DNA of 64,000 nt from NCBI GenBank assembly GCA_015143295.1, contig CM026559.1:25000826-25064825 (forward strand), given 5' to 3'. A program made the position numbers and the translations under genes. Shown here one piece after another: positions 45,778-56,769 of the stretch (its first letter is position 1; the number at the start of each line of letters is the position of its first letter). The notes beneath the pieces were generated by a model. It was not told the DNA's origin. It saw only the letters and a program-made list of their open reading frames with translations, and did not search any database. The stretch comes from Tetracentron sinense. Lineage: Eukaryota; Streptophyta; Magnoliopsida; Trochodendrales; Trochodendraceae.

Positions 45778-45832
45778 ATATTGAATACAAATCCCCAACT
45801 GGTTTTCCATCTACAACAACAAAGGTTGATAG
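45778..45832 (+). pseudogene. GID8-like CTLH exon, left part (interrupted by a copia element)
   Basis: Encodes a stretch beginning ILNTNPQLVFHLQQQRLI, which matches the start of the CTLH/CRA region of GID8-type proteins, subunits of the plant GID/CTLH ubiquitin ligase. The last five bases (GATAG, 45828-45832) are the copia target site. Reading resumes without loss at 58245. No other exon of this gene was found in the window. Confidence 0.75.
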
Positions 45833-46075
45833 TATAGAATCACCAAGAGATAATTGTCCATCAATGGCCAAGATTCCTCATTAATTAAGAGAAAATCTTG
45901 GTTGGCAAATCTTTTTGAATTTTGAATTTCCTTACCATAAGTGTATTGCTAAAAATCAGTAACATGTATATCCTCTCCTTATGAGAGGAAACTCTTTTGG
46001 AGAATATTATTTATATAGAACCTCTACCCAACGTTTTGGGTAAGGAAACATCATGCAAACCATTTCTTTCTCACA
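45833..46075 (+). repeat. Copia left LTR
   Basis: 243 bp, TATAGAATCACC to TTTCTTTCTCACA. Target duplication GATAG on the left; tRNA-Met primer site from 46076. Confidence 0.9.
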
Positions 46076-46988
46076 TGGTATCAGCCTAACGATCTCCACA
46101 TCCAGTATTGCCATAGAGATCAAAGATCCTCTCTCTAGTGGTTCTATGAACCCCGCATACACCTCTTGGCGGAAGCAAGACCAAGTACTACTCGGCTGGC
46201 TGCTTTCATCCATATCGGAAACGGTCCTTCCTCAAGTTATCGGGCTTGCATCATTGAGTGCCGTATGGGTAATGCTCGAGAACCAGTTTGCCTTATGCTC
46301 GCATGCACGAATCATGTAGATTCGCCGCGAACTACAAACTATGTGCAAAGGTGCACTTACCATGGTCGACTACTTTCAAAAGGCGAAGCACGATGCCTAA
46401 TTTCGACCTTCAACAATGTTTGCTCAATAGTCTTGATTCCACATATGATGCAATTGTCACTACTCTCACTGCAACGTTAAAGAATACCCCCATGGACGAT
46501 TTCCACGCCCATCGTCTCACATATGACATTCGCCTTAAGGCACAACAAAGTGCACTTGCCACTATTCCTGTAGCTAATATGGCTGCCCAAAATCGCAACA
46601 TGCCTCAATCGGCTTTCAACTATCGAAATAACACTTATCGGGGCAACAACAACCGCAATTGCGGAAACCCACGTGTAGGGCAGTGTCCATCACCTTCCAA
46701 TGCAAACCACGGCTAGCAAATAGGGCCTTCCCAATTTTGTGGTAGCAAAAACCACACAACCAAAACATGTTGGTTTCGATATGAGTCAAGCAATCAATCG
46801 ACTACTCCTACTCCAACCAATGCACAACAACCTTCGACATATATAGCAGCATCAAATATGTCATATGACCCCAACTGGTATCCTGATAGTGGGGTAAGCA
46901 ATCATGTCACAGCCAACCTTGATAACCTTCATCTAAGGTCTGAATATATGGGTACCGTCCTCAAAATTCCCATTTCCAATGGCTGGCC
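46076..46988 (+). pseudogene. Copia gag and start of protease, broken
   Basis: Frames beginning near 46053 and 46288 together read a copia gag. Blocks include YTSWRKQDQVLLGWLLSS, then FDLQQCLLNSLDSTYDAI, a glutamine/asparagine-rich tail and a weak zinc-knuckle remnant (CGSKNHTTKTCW, near 46740). The protease start follows (YPDSGVSNHVT, near 46880), where Asp-Ser-Gly is the catalytic motif. A frame change near 46320-46390 and a stop near 46714 inactivate it. The open stretch ends at the gypsy insertion (46989). Confidence 0.8.
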
Positions 46989-49375
46989 TGTAACGACCCC
47001 AAAATCCCACAAGGCTAAAATAGGACTTTAGGATCGCCACATTACTTAAACTGCTTAAAGTCCAAGACATGCAAGGCACACTAACACGAGTCTCCAAAAA
47101 AATGAGGATAATAAAATTTTTGATATATCAACTATAATCAAATAGCAAAAGTCTACGGTAAACATATACAACTCACTCTAAAACCAAAGAGTCTGATACA
47201 CAACTATAAAAGTCTACTAAGCAACATCTACTCAAGTCTAATACAACTCTCTCAATCAAATGAAATAAAAACTAAGAGGTGTAGCCACCCAAGTCTCCGG
47301 TTCCCTCCTCAGAAGGCTCACCTTCACCTCCTTCCTCGAGGTAAGTCTCCTCAACCCACGGCTCCGCCGTGTACTCCTGCTCTAAACCTGCCAAGACAAA
47401 GTCCGGCTGAGTACAAAGGTACTCAGTGTATATAAAATTCAACCAACAATAATAATATACCTGCACTTAGTCAGAAACATATCCAATAACATAATAACAT
47501 AATCAGAGTGCGGAATAACGTGTGCGCATATACATCATATCATCACCTTGACTCGTGTACTTGTGAGAATCTTAGACTTGGAAGACAATACACTTATGAG
47601 TTGCTTATGCTTATGAGACCACGTGCTTGTGAGATGCTTATGCTTATGCACTTATTCAGATCATACAATGATGTGACATGCCGTTCTTGGCGGATACGGA
47701 CCATGCCTATGAATCAAATGTAATTGACATGCCGTTCTTGGCGGATACGGACCATGCCATGCTTATGCTTATTCAGAATGTCATACGTATGCCATGCTCA
47801 TGCTTGTGGTCCACATGTGTGACTTGTGAGACTCTTATCTTAACATACACGTGCATATGTGCTTAAGTGTCGAAATTAACATTCGAGTTGGTAATTGCTT
47901 AGATTCCGATCTCCCACCATGGAAACTCCACTATACTGTCCCATACCAAATAGTTAGAGAATTCCCGGTTTGAGAGATATTCCTCTAAGTTCTTACCTTC
48001 CCGACTATCAATTTCCATGCAAATAATTAGACATACTTAACATACCATTCACATATACATATCTTATCATAATTCATATCGCAATTCATAATCAATTTAC
48101 CACCATTTCATAAGAGTATAATAGCATTTATCCTTTCAAACATTTTCACAAACACCTTGTGTACGCATAATATGAATCCATTTCCCCTCTATATTTTCAA
48201 GCATTCATCAAACCATAATTCATCCATACAATCAATTCACTATTCACATCCACATATTAATCCCATCCTCCATATATTCTATCCACATCCAATCCACATT
48301 TCCATCAATAATTAGCTTACTTCATAGAAAATTTGGAGAAAATGCATTTAATCTCTATTCTATCATTTCTATCAAATTAATATTCACACAACATTAAAAT
48401 AGAGTTGATTAGGATAGTGTATCGACCTTAGGAATCCTTCTCTTGGATTCAAAACGCTCCCGAGACGATTTGGAGAAGCTTCCCAAACTTTTCTTGCAAT
48501 CTCCTATCAATCTCCTCCTTCTCCAAGAAAACCCTCTCTCAAAACCCTAGGGTTTCTCCCCCTTTTTGCCAAATTAGGTTAGAACTAGGTGGAGTATTTT
48601 AATATTTCGAGTAGGACCCCCTATTTATAGCCCCAAGGTCTGAGAACAAAAGACCAAAACGCCCATACTAAAATTCTGTAAAAATCACGAAAGACCGAGC
48701 GATCGGTGGTTATGACCGATCGATCGGTTCTCAACCGAGCGATCGGTGCTCTTGACCGGGCGATCGGTCAAAAAAGCACTCTCTAGAAATTTTCCCCATA
48801 CAAAATTCTGGACCAGTCGATAGATACCGATCGATCGGTTTTGGACCGATCGATCTCTGTTTCTGACCGAGCGATCGGTTGCCTATAGATTTTTTTGACC
48901 CGCTTTACTGTTTTGGCCATAACTTTTGACTCGCTTGACGGATTTTGACGATTCAACTTGGGTTGGATTCGTATTTTGAAAACGAACATTTTTGATGTTT
49001 TAGAATTTCCAAATTCCACCTAATTAATAGACTAAATTGTCCCCAAAGTTGACTGATCTGTAATTCCATTAGATAAAACCCACCATTGACTTGGCTTAAA
49101 CTCAAAATAAGGAAAAACATTAAACATGAACTTCGAAGAAGGTTCCAACACCTTTCTAATGGTTCAAGAATCACTCAATTCCAGTAAACGGTGCCAAAAC
49201 TAGAGCTTCCTAAAGTTTAGGGTGTGATATGACGTCCCTCCGTTACAAGTTGATTAAGCTTAGTTTACACCACAATAATTAGGCATAAAAAAAAAATAAA
49301 CATCAAACATCACAAGGACTAAAATACCCTTAACACAATGAAGTAAAAACATGAAAAAGATTCAGGGTCTCTACA
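46989..49375 (-). repeat. Chromovirus 3' LTR (left copy)
   Basis: Plus strand starts TGTAACGACCCC and ends GGGTCTCTACA. A minus-strand TATA (GGCTATAAATAGGG) lies near 48625. A cluster of GATCGATCGG-type words at 48695-48890 lies next to it; this copy has one extra 22 bp unit of that cluster compared with the right copy. Confidence 0.92.
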
Positions 49376-49391
49376 TCCTCCCCCCCTTAAA
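49376..49391 (-). other. Polypurine tract of the chromovirus
   Basis: Minus strand reads CTTTTAAGGGGGGGAGGA directly before the LTR start TGTAGAGACC. It primes plus-strand DNA synthesis. Confidence 0.85.
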
Positions 49392-49418
49392 AGAATTTCG
49401 TCCTCGAAATTACGTACC

Positions 49419-52400
49419 TTAGGTGAATAAATGTGGGTACTTTTCGCGGACTTCGGCTTCTCTCTCCCATGTAGCCTCTTCTCTAGAGTGATGCTCCCAT
49501 TGCAAGAGTATAAGAGGAATGACCTTAGAACGCAAAACTTGCTCTTTCCGGTCCAAAATTCTCGCCGGTTGCTCCACTAAAGTCAAATCTTCCCGAATTT
49601 CCAACGGTTCCAAATGAATGACATGTGAAGGATCAGCAATGTACTTCCTCAACATAGAGATGTGAAAGACATTATGCACACCTTTCATGTGAGGTGGTAA
49701 GGCGACCCGATAAGCAACTTCCCCGACTCGGGTGATGATCTCAAAAGGACCCACATATCTCGGACTGAGCTTGCCTCGCTTGCCGAATCTCATCACCCCC
49801 TTCGTAGGTGAGATCTTTACAAATACAAAATCTCCGACTTGGAACTCAAGATCTCTCCTCCGAGTATCGGTATAGCTCTTCTGTCTACTCTGAGCTGCTT
49901 TCAACCTCTCCCTGATCAACTGAACTCTATCCACAGTCTGACCAACGAGCTCGGGACCCAAAAGCTCCCTCTCACCAACTTCGTCCCAACATAAAGGTGA
50001 ACGACAACTCCTCCCATAAAGTGCCTCAAACGGTGCCATCTGAATGCTAGCTTGATAGCTGTTGTTGTAAGCAAACTCAACCAACGGCAAGTGATCATCC
50101 CAACTACCCTGGAAGTCTAACTTGCAAGCTTGTAGCATGTCCTCTATGATCTGGTTCACTCTCTCAGTTTGCCCATCTGTCTGCGGATGAAATGCCGTAC
50201 TAAAATCCAAATGGGAACCCATGGCCTGTTGAAAACTCTTCCAGAATCTGGATGTAAATCTCGGATCTCGATCAGAAACAATGCTAACTGGCACTCCATG
50301 CAAACGAACTATCTCCTTGATATAGAGGTTAGCCAATTGATTGGAGTTGAAAGTGGTCCGATATGGAAGAAAATGAGTTGATTTAGTCAATCGGTCAACC
50401 ACAACCCAAATGGCATCAAAGTTCTTGGCCGTCTTTGGCAAACCAACAACGAAATCCATGGAGATATTTTCCCACTTCCACTCGGGAATAGGAAGAGACT
50501 GAAGAAGTCCTGCCGGTCTCCTGTATTCGGCCTTCACTTGTTGACACACCAAACACTTGGATACAAAGGTAGCCACATCTTTCTTCATACCTTTCCACCA
50601 GAAATACTTCTTGAGGTTCTGGTACATCTTAGTACCTCCCGGATGCACGGTGTACTTGGACTTGTGTGCTTCATCCAGAATCTCCCTTCTTAAATTCTCA
50701 TCATCCGGAACACAAAGTCTACCCTTGAAACAAACTCCACCATCCCTCCAAGAGAAATCCTCAAACCCGCTGCTCAGTGACTTATTCATGGCAGCGTGCA
50801 GTTCTCCATCATTCCACTGCAAGTCTTTAATCCTGTTCAATAAGGTTGGCCTGACCATAATGTTAGCCAACAAGGCTCCAGATGCTCCCACACTGAAACT
50901 CGCATCGAGACTAGACACCTCTTCTAGTAACTTCCATTCTTGGACCATCAAGTGTGCCAAGAACCCGGTAGGTCTCCTACTTAGCACATCTGCCACTACA
51001 TTCGCTTTCCCCGGGTGGTACTGGATAGAACAATCATAATCCTTGAGGAATTCCACCCAACGACGCTGCCTCAAATTCAGCTCTTTCTGCGAGAATAAAT
51101 ACTTTAGACTTTTGTGGTCGGTGAAAACTTCAAACTGCGCACCGTACAAGTAGTGTCTCCAGATCTTAAGAGCAAAAACCAAGGCTGCTAACTCCAAATC
51201 ATGGGTAGGATAGTTCTTCTCGTGGTCTTTCAACTGCCGAGAAGCATAGGCAATCACCTTCCCGTGTTGCATAAGAACACAACCTAACCCAACGAGTGAG
51301 GCATCACTATACACTACAAAATCTTCACTACCCGATGGAACAGTCAAGATCGGAGCGGTGGTGAGACGCTTCTTCAACTCAAGAAAACTCTTCTCACACT
51401 TCTCATTCCACTCGAATCTAGCGTTCTTTCGAGTTAGATGAGTAAGCGGAGCTGCCAAACTGGAAAATCCTTCTACAAATCTTCGATAATATCCAGCTAG
51501 GCCCAAGAAACTTCGAACCTCTGTAACACTCTTTGGTCTTCCCCATCCTTCCACTGCTTCTATCTTAGCAGGATCAACTAAAATCCCCTCTTCTGACACC
51601 ACATGGCCTAAAAATGCTACTTTTTCTAGCCAAAACTCGCACTTGCTAAGCTTAGCATATAGCTTATGCTCACGGAGTATCTTCAGGGTGATCCGGAGAT
51701 GCATCTCATGCTCCTTCTGTGTCCTGGAGTACACTAGAATGTCATCCACAAACACGATCACAAAGCTGTCCAGAGTCGGCTTGAAGATCCTGTTCATGAG
51801 ATCCATGAATGCTGCCGGAGCATTTGTCAAACCGAACGGCATAACTAAGAATTCAAAATTCCCATATCTGGTCCTAAAAGCAGACTTAGGCACATCTTCC
51901 GCCTTTATCTTCAGCTGATGGTAGCCCGACCTCAAATCAATCTTGGAGAAATACTTAGCTCCCTGCAACTGATCAATCAAGTCATCGATCCTAGGTAAAG
52001 GATATTTGTTCTTGATGGTGACCTTGTTCAGTTGCCGATAGTCGATGCACATCCTCATCGAACCATCCTTCTTCTTCACAAACAACACTGGAGCTCCCCA
52101 AGGTGATACACTTGGGCGGATAAATCCAAGACCAAGCAATTCGTCAATCTGCTCCTTAAGCTCTTTCAACTCTGCTGGAGCCATCCTATATGGCGCTTTA
52201 GAGATGGGTGCCGTACCCGGAACCAACTCAATTGCAAACTCTACTTCTCTATCCGGTGGCAAACCCGGTAAGTCTTTAGAAAAGACATCCATGAATTCCT
52301 CTACAATAGGGATACTTGAGAAATCTGGTACTTCCGAGATAGTAAGACTCAATGCCGCGAAACGAGCTAAGTCCTTCTTCTTCAACCCTTGAAAATGAAA

Positions 52401-52757
52401 GGAGGGCTCACTGATTGGTCTAAAGTTGACCACTTTCCCAAAACAGTCGACATGCCCATGGTATTTGGAAAGCCAATCCATACCTAAAATGACGTCAAAG
52501 TCTTGGAACTCAAGGACAATCAGATCGGCTGGCATCTCTCTCTGACCTACTTGAATGTCGCAACTTCGATAGACCTTATCAGTGATGACTGAACTACCGA
52601 CAGGAGTAGTGATAGACAATTTATGATCTAACAGACTTGGCTCAATCAGAAATTCTCGTGCAAAACTAGGTGTGATGAAGGAGTGAGTGGAACCAGTATC
52701 GATCAAAACATGAGCGAGGAAATCATTTATCAACAATGAGCTTGAATTAATACACAA
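49419..52757 (-). CDS. pol: Chromovirus pol: protease, reverse transcriptase, RNase H, integrase, chromodomain
   Basis: An uninterrupted 1,112-codon frame. Protease active site is DTG at residues 20-22. RT spans about 200-390 with the FVDD catalytic motif at 336-339. RNase H has Asp485, Glu522, Asp547 and Asp590. Integrase has the zinc ligands His698, His705, Cys735 and Cys738, and the DDE triad Asp768, Asp829, Glu865. A GPF motif (YVGPFEI) follows, and the last 50 residues form a chromodomain-like fold ([25 protein letters not shown]) that in chromoviruses guides integration to marked chromatin. Every key residue I could check is present. The first codon given is TTG; true translation must enter from gag. 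The whole frame being open suggests recent activity. Confidence 0.93.
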   Translation of the reverse strand: MCINSSSLLINDFLAHVLIDTGSTHSFITPSFAREFLIEPSLLDHKLSITTPVGSSVITDKVYRSCDIQVGQREMPADLIVLEFQDFDVILGMDWLSKYHGHVDCFGKVVNFRPISEPSFHFQGLKKKDLARFAALSLTISEVPDFSSIPIVEEFMDVFSKDLPGLPPDREVEFAIELVPGTAPISKAPYRMAPAELKELKEQIDELLGLGFIRPSVSPWGAPVLFVKKKDGSMRMCIDYRQLNKVTIKNKYPLPRIDDLIDQLQGAKYFSKIDLRSGYHQLKIKAEDVPKSAFRTRYGNFEFLVMPFGLTNAPAAFMDLMNRIFKPTLDSFVIVFVDDILVYSRTQKEHEMHLRITLKILREHKLYAKLSKCEFWLEKVAFLGHVVSEEGILVDPAKIEAVEGWGRPKSVTEVRSFLGLAGYYRRFVEGFSSLAAPLTHLTRKNARFEWNEKCEKSFLELKKRLTTAPILTVPSGSEDFVVYSDASLVGLGCVLMQHGKVIAYASRQLKDHEKNYPTHDLELAALVFALKIWRHYLYGAQFEVFTDHKSLKYLFSQKELNLRQRRWVEFLKDYDCSIQYHPGKANVVADVLSRRPTGFLAHLMVQEWKLLEEVSSLDASFSVGASGALLANIMVRPTLLNRIKDLQWNDGELHAAMNKSLSSGFEDFSWRDGGVCFKGRLCVPDDENLRREILDEAHKSKYTVHPGGTKMYQNLKKYFWWKGMKKDVATFVSKCLVCQQVKAEYRRPAGLLQSLPIPEWKWENISMDFVVGLPKTAKNFDAIWVVVDRLTKSTHFLPYRTTFNSNQLANLYIKEIVRLHGVPVSIVSDRDPRFTSRFWKSFQQAMGSHLDFSTAFHPQTDGQTERVNQIIEDMLQACKLDFQGSWDDHLPLVEFAYNNSYQASIQMAPFEALYGRSCRSPLCWDEVGERELLGPELVGQTVDRVQLIRERLKAAQSRQKSYTDTRRRDLEFQVGDFVFVKISPTKGVMRFGKRGKLSPRYVGPFEIITRVGEVAYRVALPPHMKGVHNVFHISMLRKYIADPSHVIHLEPLEIREDLTLVEQPARILDRKEQVLRSKVIPLILLQWEHHSREEATWEREAEVREKYPHLFT

Positions 52758-52759
52758 AG

Positions 52760-52876
52760 CTAATTTGTCAAATCATGAATACATACATGCATCTTACATC
52801 ATACCACATAACATTTAATATCACACACATAGCATCAGAACAATATTTTAATTAACTAAAACACAATTAAATATAC
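52760..52876 (-). other. AT-rich gag-pol junction, candidate 117 nt intron
   Basis: Gag and pol are in the same frame but separated by this AT-rich block containing several stops. It starts GTATATTTAA after CAGG and ends TTGACAAATTAG before CTTTGTG. Removing it joins the frames (117 is a multiple of three) just upstream of the protease. An untranslated insertion is the alternative. Confidence 0.45.
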
Positions 52877-53657
52877 CCTGCACAACGTCGTCGGACGCCT
52901 GTGCATCCCGCTCCGAGGTAGCAAACACTCGACCCTGAGCTGGCTGGCGAGGCTGCTGAGGTCTAGGAACTTGTGGTGGCCTCTGCTGTGTGGATTGCCT
53001 ACCTGGGGGCCTGACTCCCTGTGGCTGAGTCGACTGAATCTCCTGCTGAATGCGGAGTGGGCAATCTCGGATCCGGTGTGAGACCTCTCCACAATGGAAA
53101 CAACCTCCAGTAATTTCCCTACACTCTCCCACTCTGTGCCTCTTTCCGCACTGGCGGCATACATCAAACAGCTGAATGCCAGTAGTAGGCGGAGCCACCT
53201 GAGCTGCTCGTGGGGCTACCTGAGTCGGCCTCTGATAAGGGGTAGGCCTAGCAATCGGCATAGGACCCGACACCCTTGGCCTCTTGTCCTGAGGACCAAA
53301 CCTACTTGCTTGCAACTTCTCCCTCTTCTTCAACAATTCTTTTGAATTCTTCTCAGCTATCAAAGCACGTTGGTACACCTCCCTACATGTCTCAAGCTGA
53401 AGTATCGAAACCTTCTCCCGAATAAAATCCTTCAAGCCTCGCTCAAACCTCTTTGCCTTCATTCTCTCTGTAGCAATCAAGTGAGGAGCGAACCTAGAAA
53501 GCTCTACAAACTTGGCCTCATACTCGGCCACTGACATCCTCCCTTGCTCCAAGGTAGAGAATTCAATCTCATTCTGATCTCTCACAAACACCGGGAAGTA
53601 TCTCTCATAGAAGATGTCGAGGAGCTCTCCCCAAGTCCACTCTTGTTCGGCTCGCAC
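52848..53657 (-). CDS. gag: Chromovirus gag, C-terminal part with zinc knuckle
   Basis: A 269-codon frame continuing the capsid region (WTWGELLDIFYERYFP, EYEAKFVELSRFAP). A basic linker is followed by two Cys-His clusters: CRQCGKRHRVGEC, with one residue fewer than the standard spacing, and a classical CX2CX4HX4C knuckle (CFHCGEVSHRIRDC). A Gln/Pro-rich tail ends at a stop at 52848-52850. Packages genomic RNA. It is in frame with the upstream piece 53685-54080, from which one stop codon separates it. Confidence 0.85.
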   Translation of the reverse strand: MRAEQEWTWGELLDIFYERYFPVFVRDQNEIEFSTLEQGRMSVAEYEAKFVELSRFAPHLIATERMKAKRFERGLKDFIREKVSILQLETCREVYQRALIAEKNSKELLKKREKLQASRFGPQDKRPRVSGPMPIARPTPYQRPTQVAPRAAQVAPPTTGIQLFDVCRQCGKRHRVGECREITGGCFHCGEVSHRIRDCPLRIQQEIQSTQPQGVRPPGRQSTQQRPPQVPRPQQPRQPAQGRVFATSERDAQASDDVVQGIFNCVLVN

Positions 53658-53684
53658 CTCATTCCTCTGCCTAGATGCGGCCCT

Positions 53685-54080
53685 CTACCAATATTCAGCC
53701 TCGCCTTCCATGACGAAGGAGGCCCATTTCACCCTCTGCTCATCGGTAGCCTCAAGCACGGTGAAAATCTTCTCTAGTTGCATGATCCACAATTCGGCAA
53801 CTGAGGGATCCGTACTACCGTAGAAGGCTGGAGGATTCATTCTCCTAAAAGCTTCCACTCCGTTATGCCGGGGTGGGTAAACATCAACCGCCCTCTCTTG
53901 CCTAGCTTGACCAGTAGCTAGCAGTGCAGTTTGCTGAGCCATAATTTCAGCCTGCCTCTCCATGGCTGCAGCAATAGCTTCCATAACCCGACTCACATTG
54001 GCTTGGGAAGCACCATCTGGGGAATACCCATCTGTCACACTGCCTCCTCCATTCCTATGGTTTCTTCCACCCCTTCTCAT
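53685..54080 (-). pseudogene. gag: Chromovirus gag, N-terminal part ending at a nonsense codon
   Basis: Starts MRRGGRNHRNGG and runs through the conserved FRRMNPPAFYGSTDP and LEKIFTVL motifs to GEAEYW. A TAG follows (plus strand 53685-53687) where related gags have Trp. The frame continues without shift into 53657. A single G-to-A change explains the stop. Confidence 0.8.
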
Positions 54081-54360
54081 GCTTACAGTCCTTAGAAGAA
54101 GAAAACAATTTATTTAGGAATAAACTCACATAAAATTCCTGAATCTACACTTAATCATAACCCAATCCTGAACAATTAGAATCCTAAACTTGATGTTGCT
54201 TCCCTGAGGGTAACATCTTCCTATATCTTATGCTTAATACCTTAGCCCTAAGGACTCTAATGCCTTGAGCACTGATTGATATCCTCTGGTATCAGACCCG
54301 GAGTGACATAACATGACTCCTACTAAGAGGACAACATAGCCTAAGGGAACCTAATGCCTT
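54081..54360 (-). other. Chromovirus leader between primer site and gag
   Basis: 280 bp, no coding content; expected to hold the packaging signal and gag start context. Confidence 0.6.
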
Positions 54361-54374
54361 GAGCTCTGATACCA
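54361..54374 (-). other. Chromovirus primer-binding site (tRNA-Met)
   Basis: Minus strand TGGTATCAGAGCTC, four bases from the 5' LTR end at 54379. Confidence 0.85.
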
Positions 54375-54378
54375 CCTC

Positions 54379-56764
54379 TGTAACGACCCCAAAATCCCAC
54401 AAGGCTAAAATAGGACTTTGGAATCGCCACATTACTTAACCTGCTTAAAATCCAAGACATGCAAGGCACACTAACACGAGTCTCCAAAAAAATGAGGATA
54501 ATAAAATTTTTGATATATCAACTATAATCAAATAGCAAAAGTCTACGGTAAACATATACAACTCACTCTAAAACCAAAGAGTCTGATACACAACTATAAA
54601 AGTCTACTAAGCAACATCTACTCAAGTCTAATACAACTCTCTCAATCAAATGAAATAAAAACTAAGAGGTGTAGCCACCCAAGTCTCTGGTTCCCTCCTC
54701 AGAAGGCTCACCTTCACCTCCTTCCTCGAGGTAAGTCTCCTCAACCCACGGCTCCGCCGTGTACTCCTGCTCTAAACCTGCTAAGACAAAGTCCGACTGA
54801 GTACAAAGATACTCAGTGTATATAAAATTCAACCAACAATAATAATATACCAGCACTTAGTCAGAAAAATATCCAATAACATAATAACATAATCAGAGTG
54901 CGGAATAACGTGTGCGCATATACATCATATCATCACCTTGACTCGTGTACTTGTGAGAATCTTAGACTTGGAAGACAATACACTTATGAGTTGCTTATGC
55001 TTATGAGACCACGTGCTTGTGAGATGCTTATGCTTATGCACTTATTCAGATCATACAATGATGTGACATGCCGTTCTTGGCGGATACGGACCATGCCTAT
55101 GAATCAAATGTAATTGACATGCCGTTCTTGGCAGATACGGACCATGCCATGCTTATGCTTATTCAGAATGTCATACGTATGCCATGCTCATGCTTGTGGT
55201 CCACATGTGTGACTTGTGAGACTCTTATCTTAACATACACGTGCATATGTGCTTAAGTGTCAAAATTAACATTCGAGTTGGTAATTGCTTAGATTCCGAT
55301 CTCCCACCATGGAAACTTCACTATACTGTCCCATACCAAATAGTTAGAGAATTCCCGGTTTGAGAGATGTTCCTCTAAGTTCTTACCTTCCCGACTATCA
55401 ATTTCCATGCAAATAATTAGACATACTTAACAAACCATTCACATATACATATCTTATCATAATTCATATCGCAATTCATAATCAATTTACCACCATTTCA
55501 TAAGAGTATAATAGCATTTATCTTTTCAAGCATTTTCACAAACACCTTGTGTACGCATAATATGAATCCATTTCCCCTCTATATTTTCAAGCATTCATCA
55601 AACCATAATTCATCCATACAATCAATTCACTATTCACATCCACATATTAATCCCATCCTCCATACATTTCCCATCCTCCATATATTCTATCCACATCCAA
55701 TCCACATTTCCATCAATAATTAGCTTACTTCATAGAAAATTTGGAGAAAATGCATTTAATCTCTATTCTATCATTTCTATCAAATTAATATTCACACAAC
55801 ATTAAAATAGAGTTGATTAGGATAGTGTATCGACCTTAGGAATCCTTCCCTTGGATTCAAAATGCTCCCGAGATGATTTGGAGAAGCTTCCCAAACTTTT
55901 CTTGCAATCTCCTATCAATCTCCTCCTTCTCCAAGAAAACCCTCTCTCAAAACCCTAGGGTTTCTCCCCCTTTTTGCCAAATTAGGTTAGAACTAGGTGG
56001 AGTATTTTAATATTTCGAGTAGGACCCCTATTTATAGCCCCAAGGTCTGAGAACAAAAGACCAAAATGCCCATACTAAAATTATGTAAAAATCACGAAAG
56101 ACCGAGCGATCGGTGGTTATGACCGATCGATCGGTTCTCAACCGAGCGATCGGTGCTCTTGACCGGGCGATCGGTCAAAAAAGCACTCTCTGGAAATTTT
56201 CCCCATACAAAATTCTGGACCAGTTGATAGATACCGATCGATCTCTGTTTTTGACCGAGCGATCGGTTGCCTATAGATTTTTTTGACCCGCTTTACTGTT
56301 TTGGCCATAACTTTCGACTCGCTTGACGGATTTTGATGATTCAACTTGGGTTGGATTCGTATTTCGAAAACGAACATTTCTAATATTTTAGAATTTCCAA
56401 ATTCTACTTAATTAATAGACTAAATTATCCCCAAAGTTGACTGATCTGCAATTCCATTAGATAAAACCCACCATTGACTTGGCTTAAACTCAAAATAAGG
56501 AAAAACATTAAACATGAACTTCGAAGAGGGTTCCAACACCTTTCTAATGGTTTAAGAATCACTCAATTCCAGTAAACGGTGCCAAAACTAGAGCTTCCTA
56601 AAGTTTAGGGTGTGATATGACGTCCCTCCGTTACAAGTTGATTAAGCTTAGTTTACACCACAATAATTAGGCATAAAAAAAATAATAAACATCAAACATC
56701 ACAAGGACTAAAATACCCTTAATACAATGAAGTAAAAACATGAAAAAGATTCGGGGTCTCTACA
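54379..56764 (-). repeat. Chromovirus 5' LTR (right copy)
   Basis: 2,386 bp partner of 46989-49375. It carries an extra tandem unit of about 18 bp near 55663 (CCATCCTCCAT repeat) that the other LTR lacks. The GATCGATCGG cluster is at 56100-56270. Confidence 0.92.
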
Positions 56765-56769
56765 TGGCC

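Larger units (their letters stand above)
46989..56764 (-). mobile_element. Ty3/gypsy chromovirus (Tekay/Del-like), near-complete, 9,776 bp, TSD TGGCC
   Basis: LTRs 46989-49375 and 54379-56764 frame a minus-strand gag-pol. TGGCC flanks at 46984-46988 and 56765-56769. Primer site, polypurine tract, gag with zinc knuckle, and protease-RT-RNase H-integrase with a C-terminal chromodomain are all present. By eye the LTRs differ by about 40 substitutions, mostly C/T and G/A transitions, in about 2.37 kb, plus two indels of about 20 bp. That is under 2 percent and makes it the youngest layer of the nest. One gag nonsense codon is the only clear lesion seen. Confidence 0.93.

Noticed and set aside
47508-47866. 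Plus-strand ORFs rich in LMLM, repeated at 54898-55256
   Set aside because: They lie in both LTRs of the chromovirus and come from a CTTATG-rich non-coding repeat.
50169-52392. Several plus-strand ORFs opposite the chromovirus pol
   Set aside because: They are antisense shadows of a clearly functional-looking minus-strand frame.
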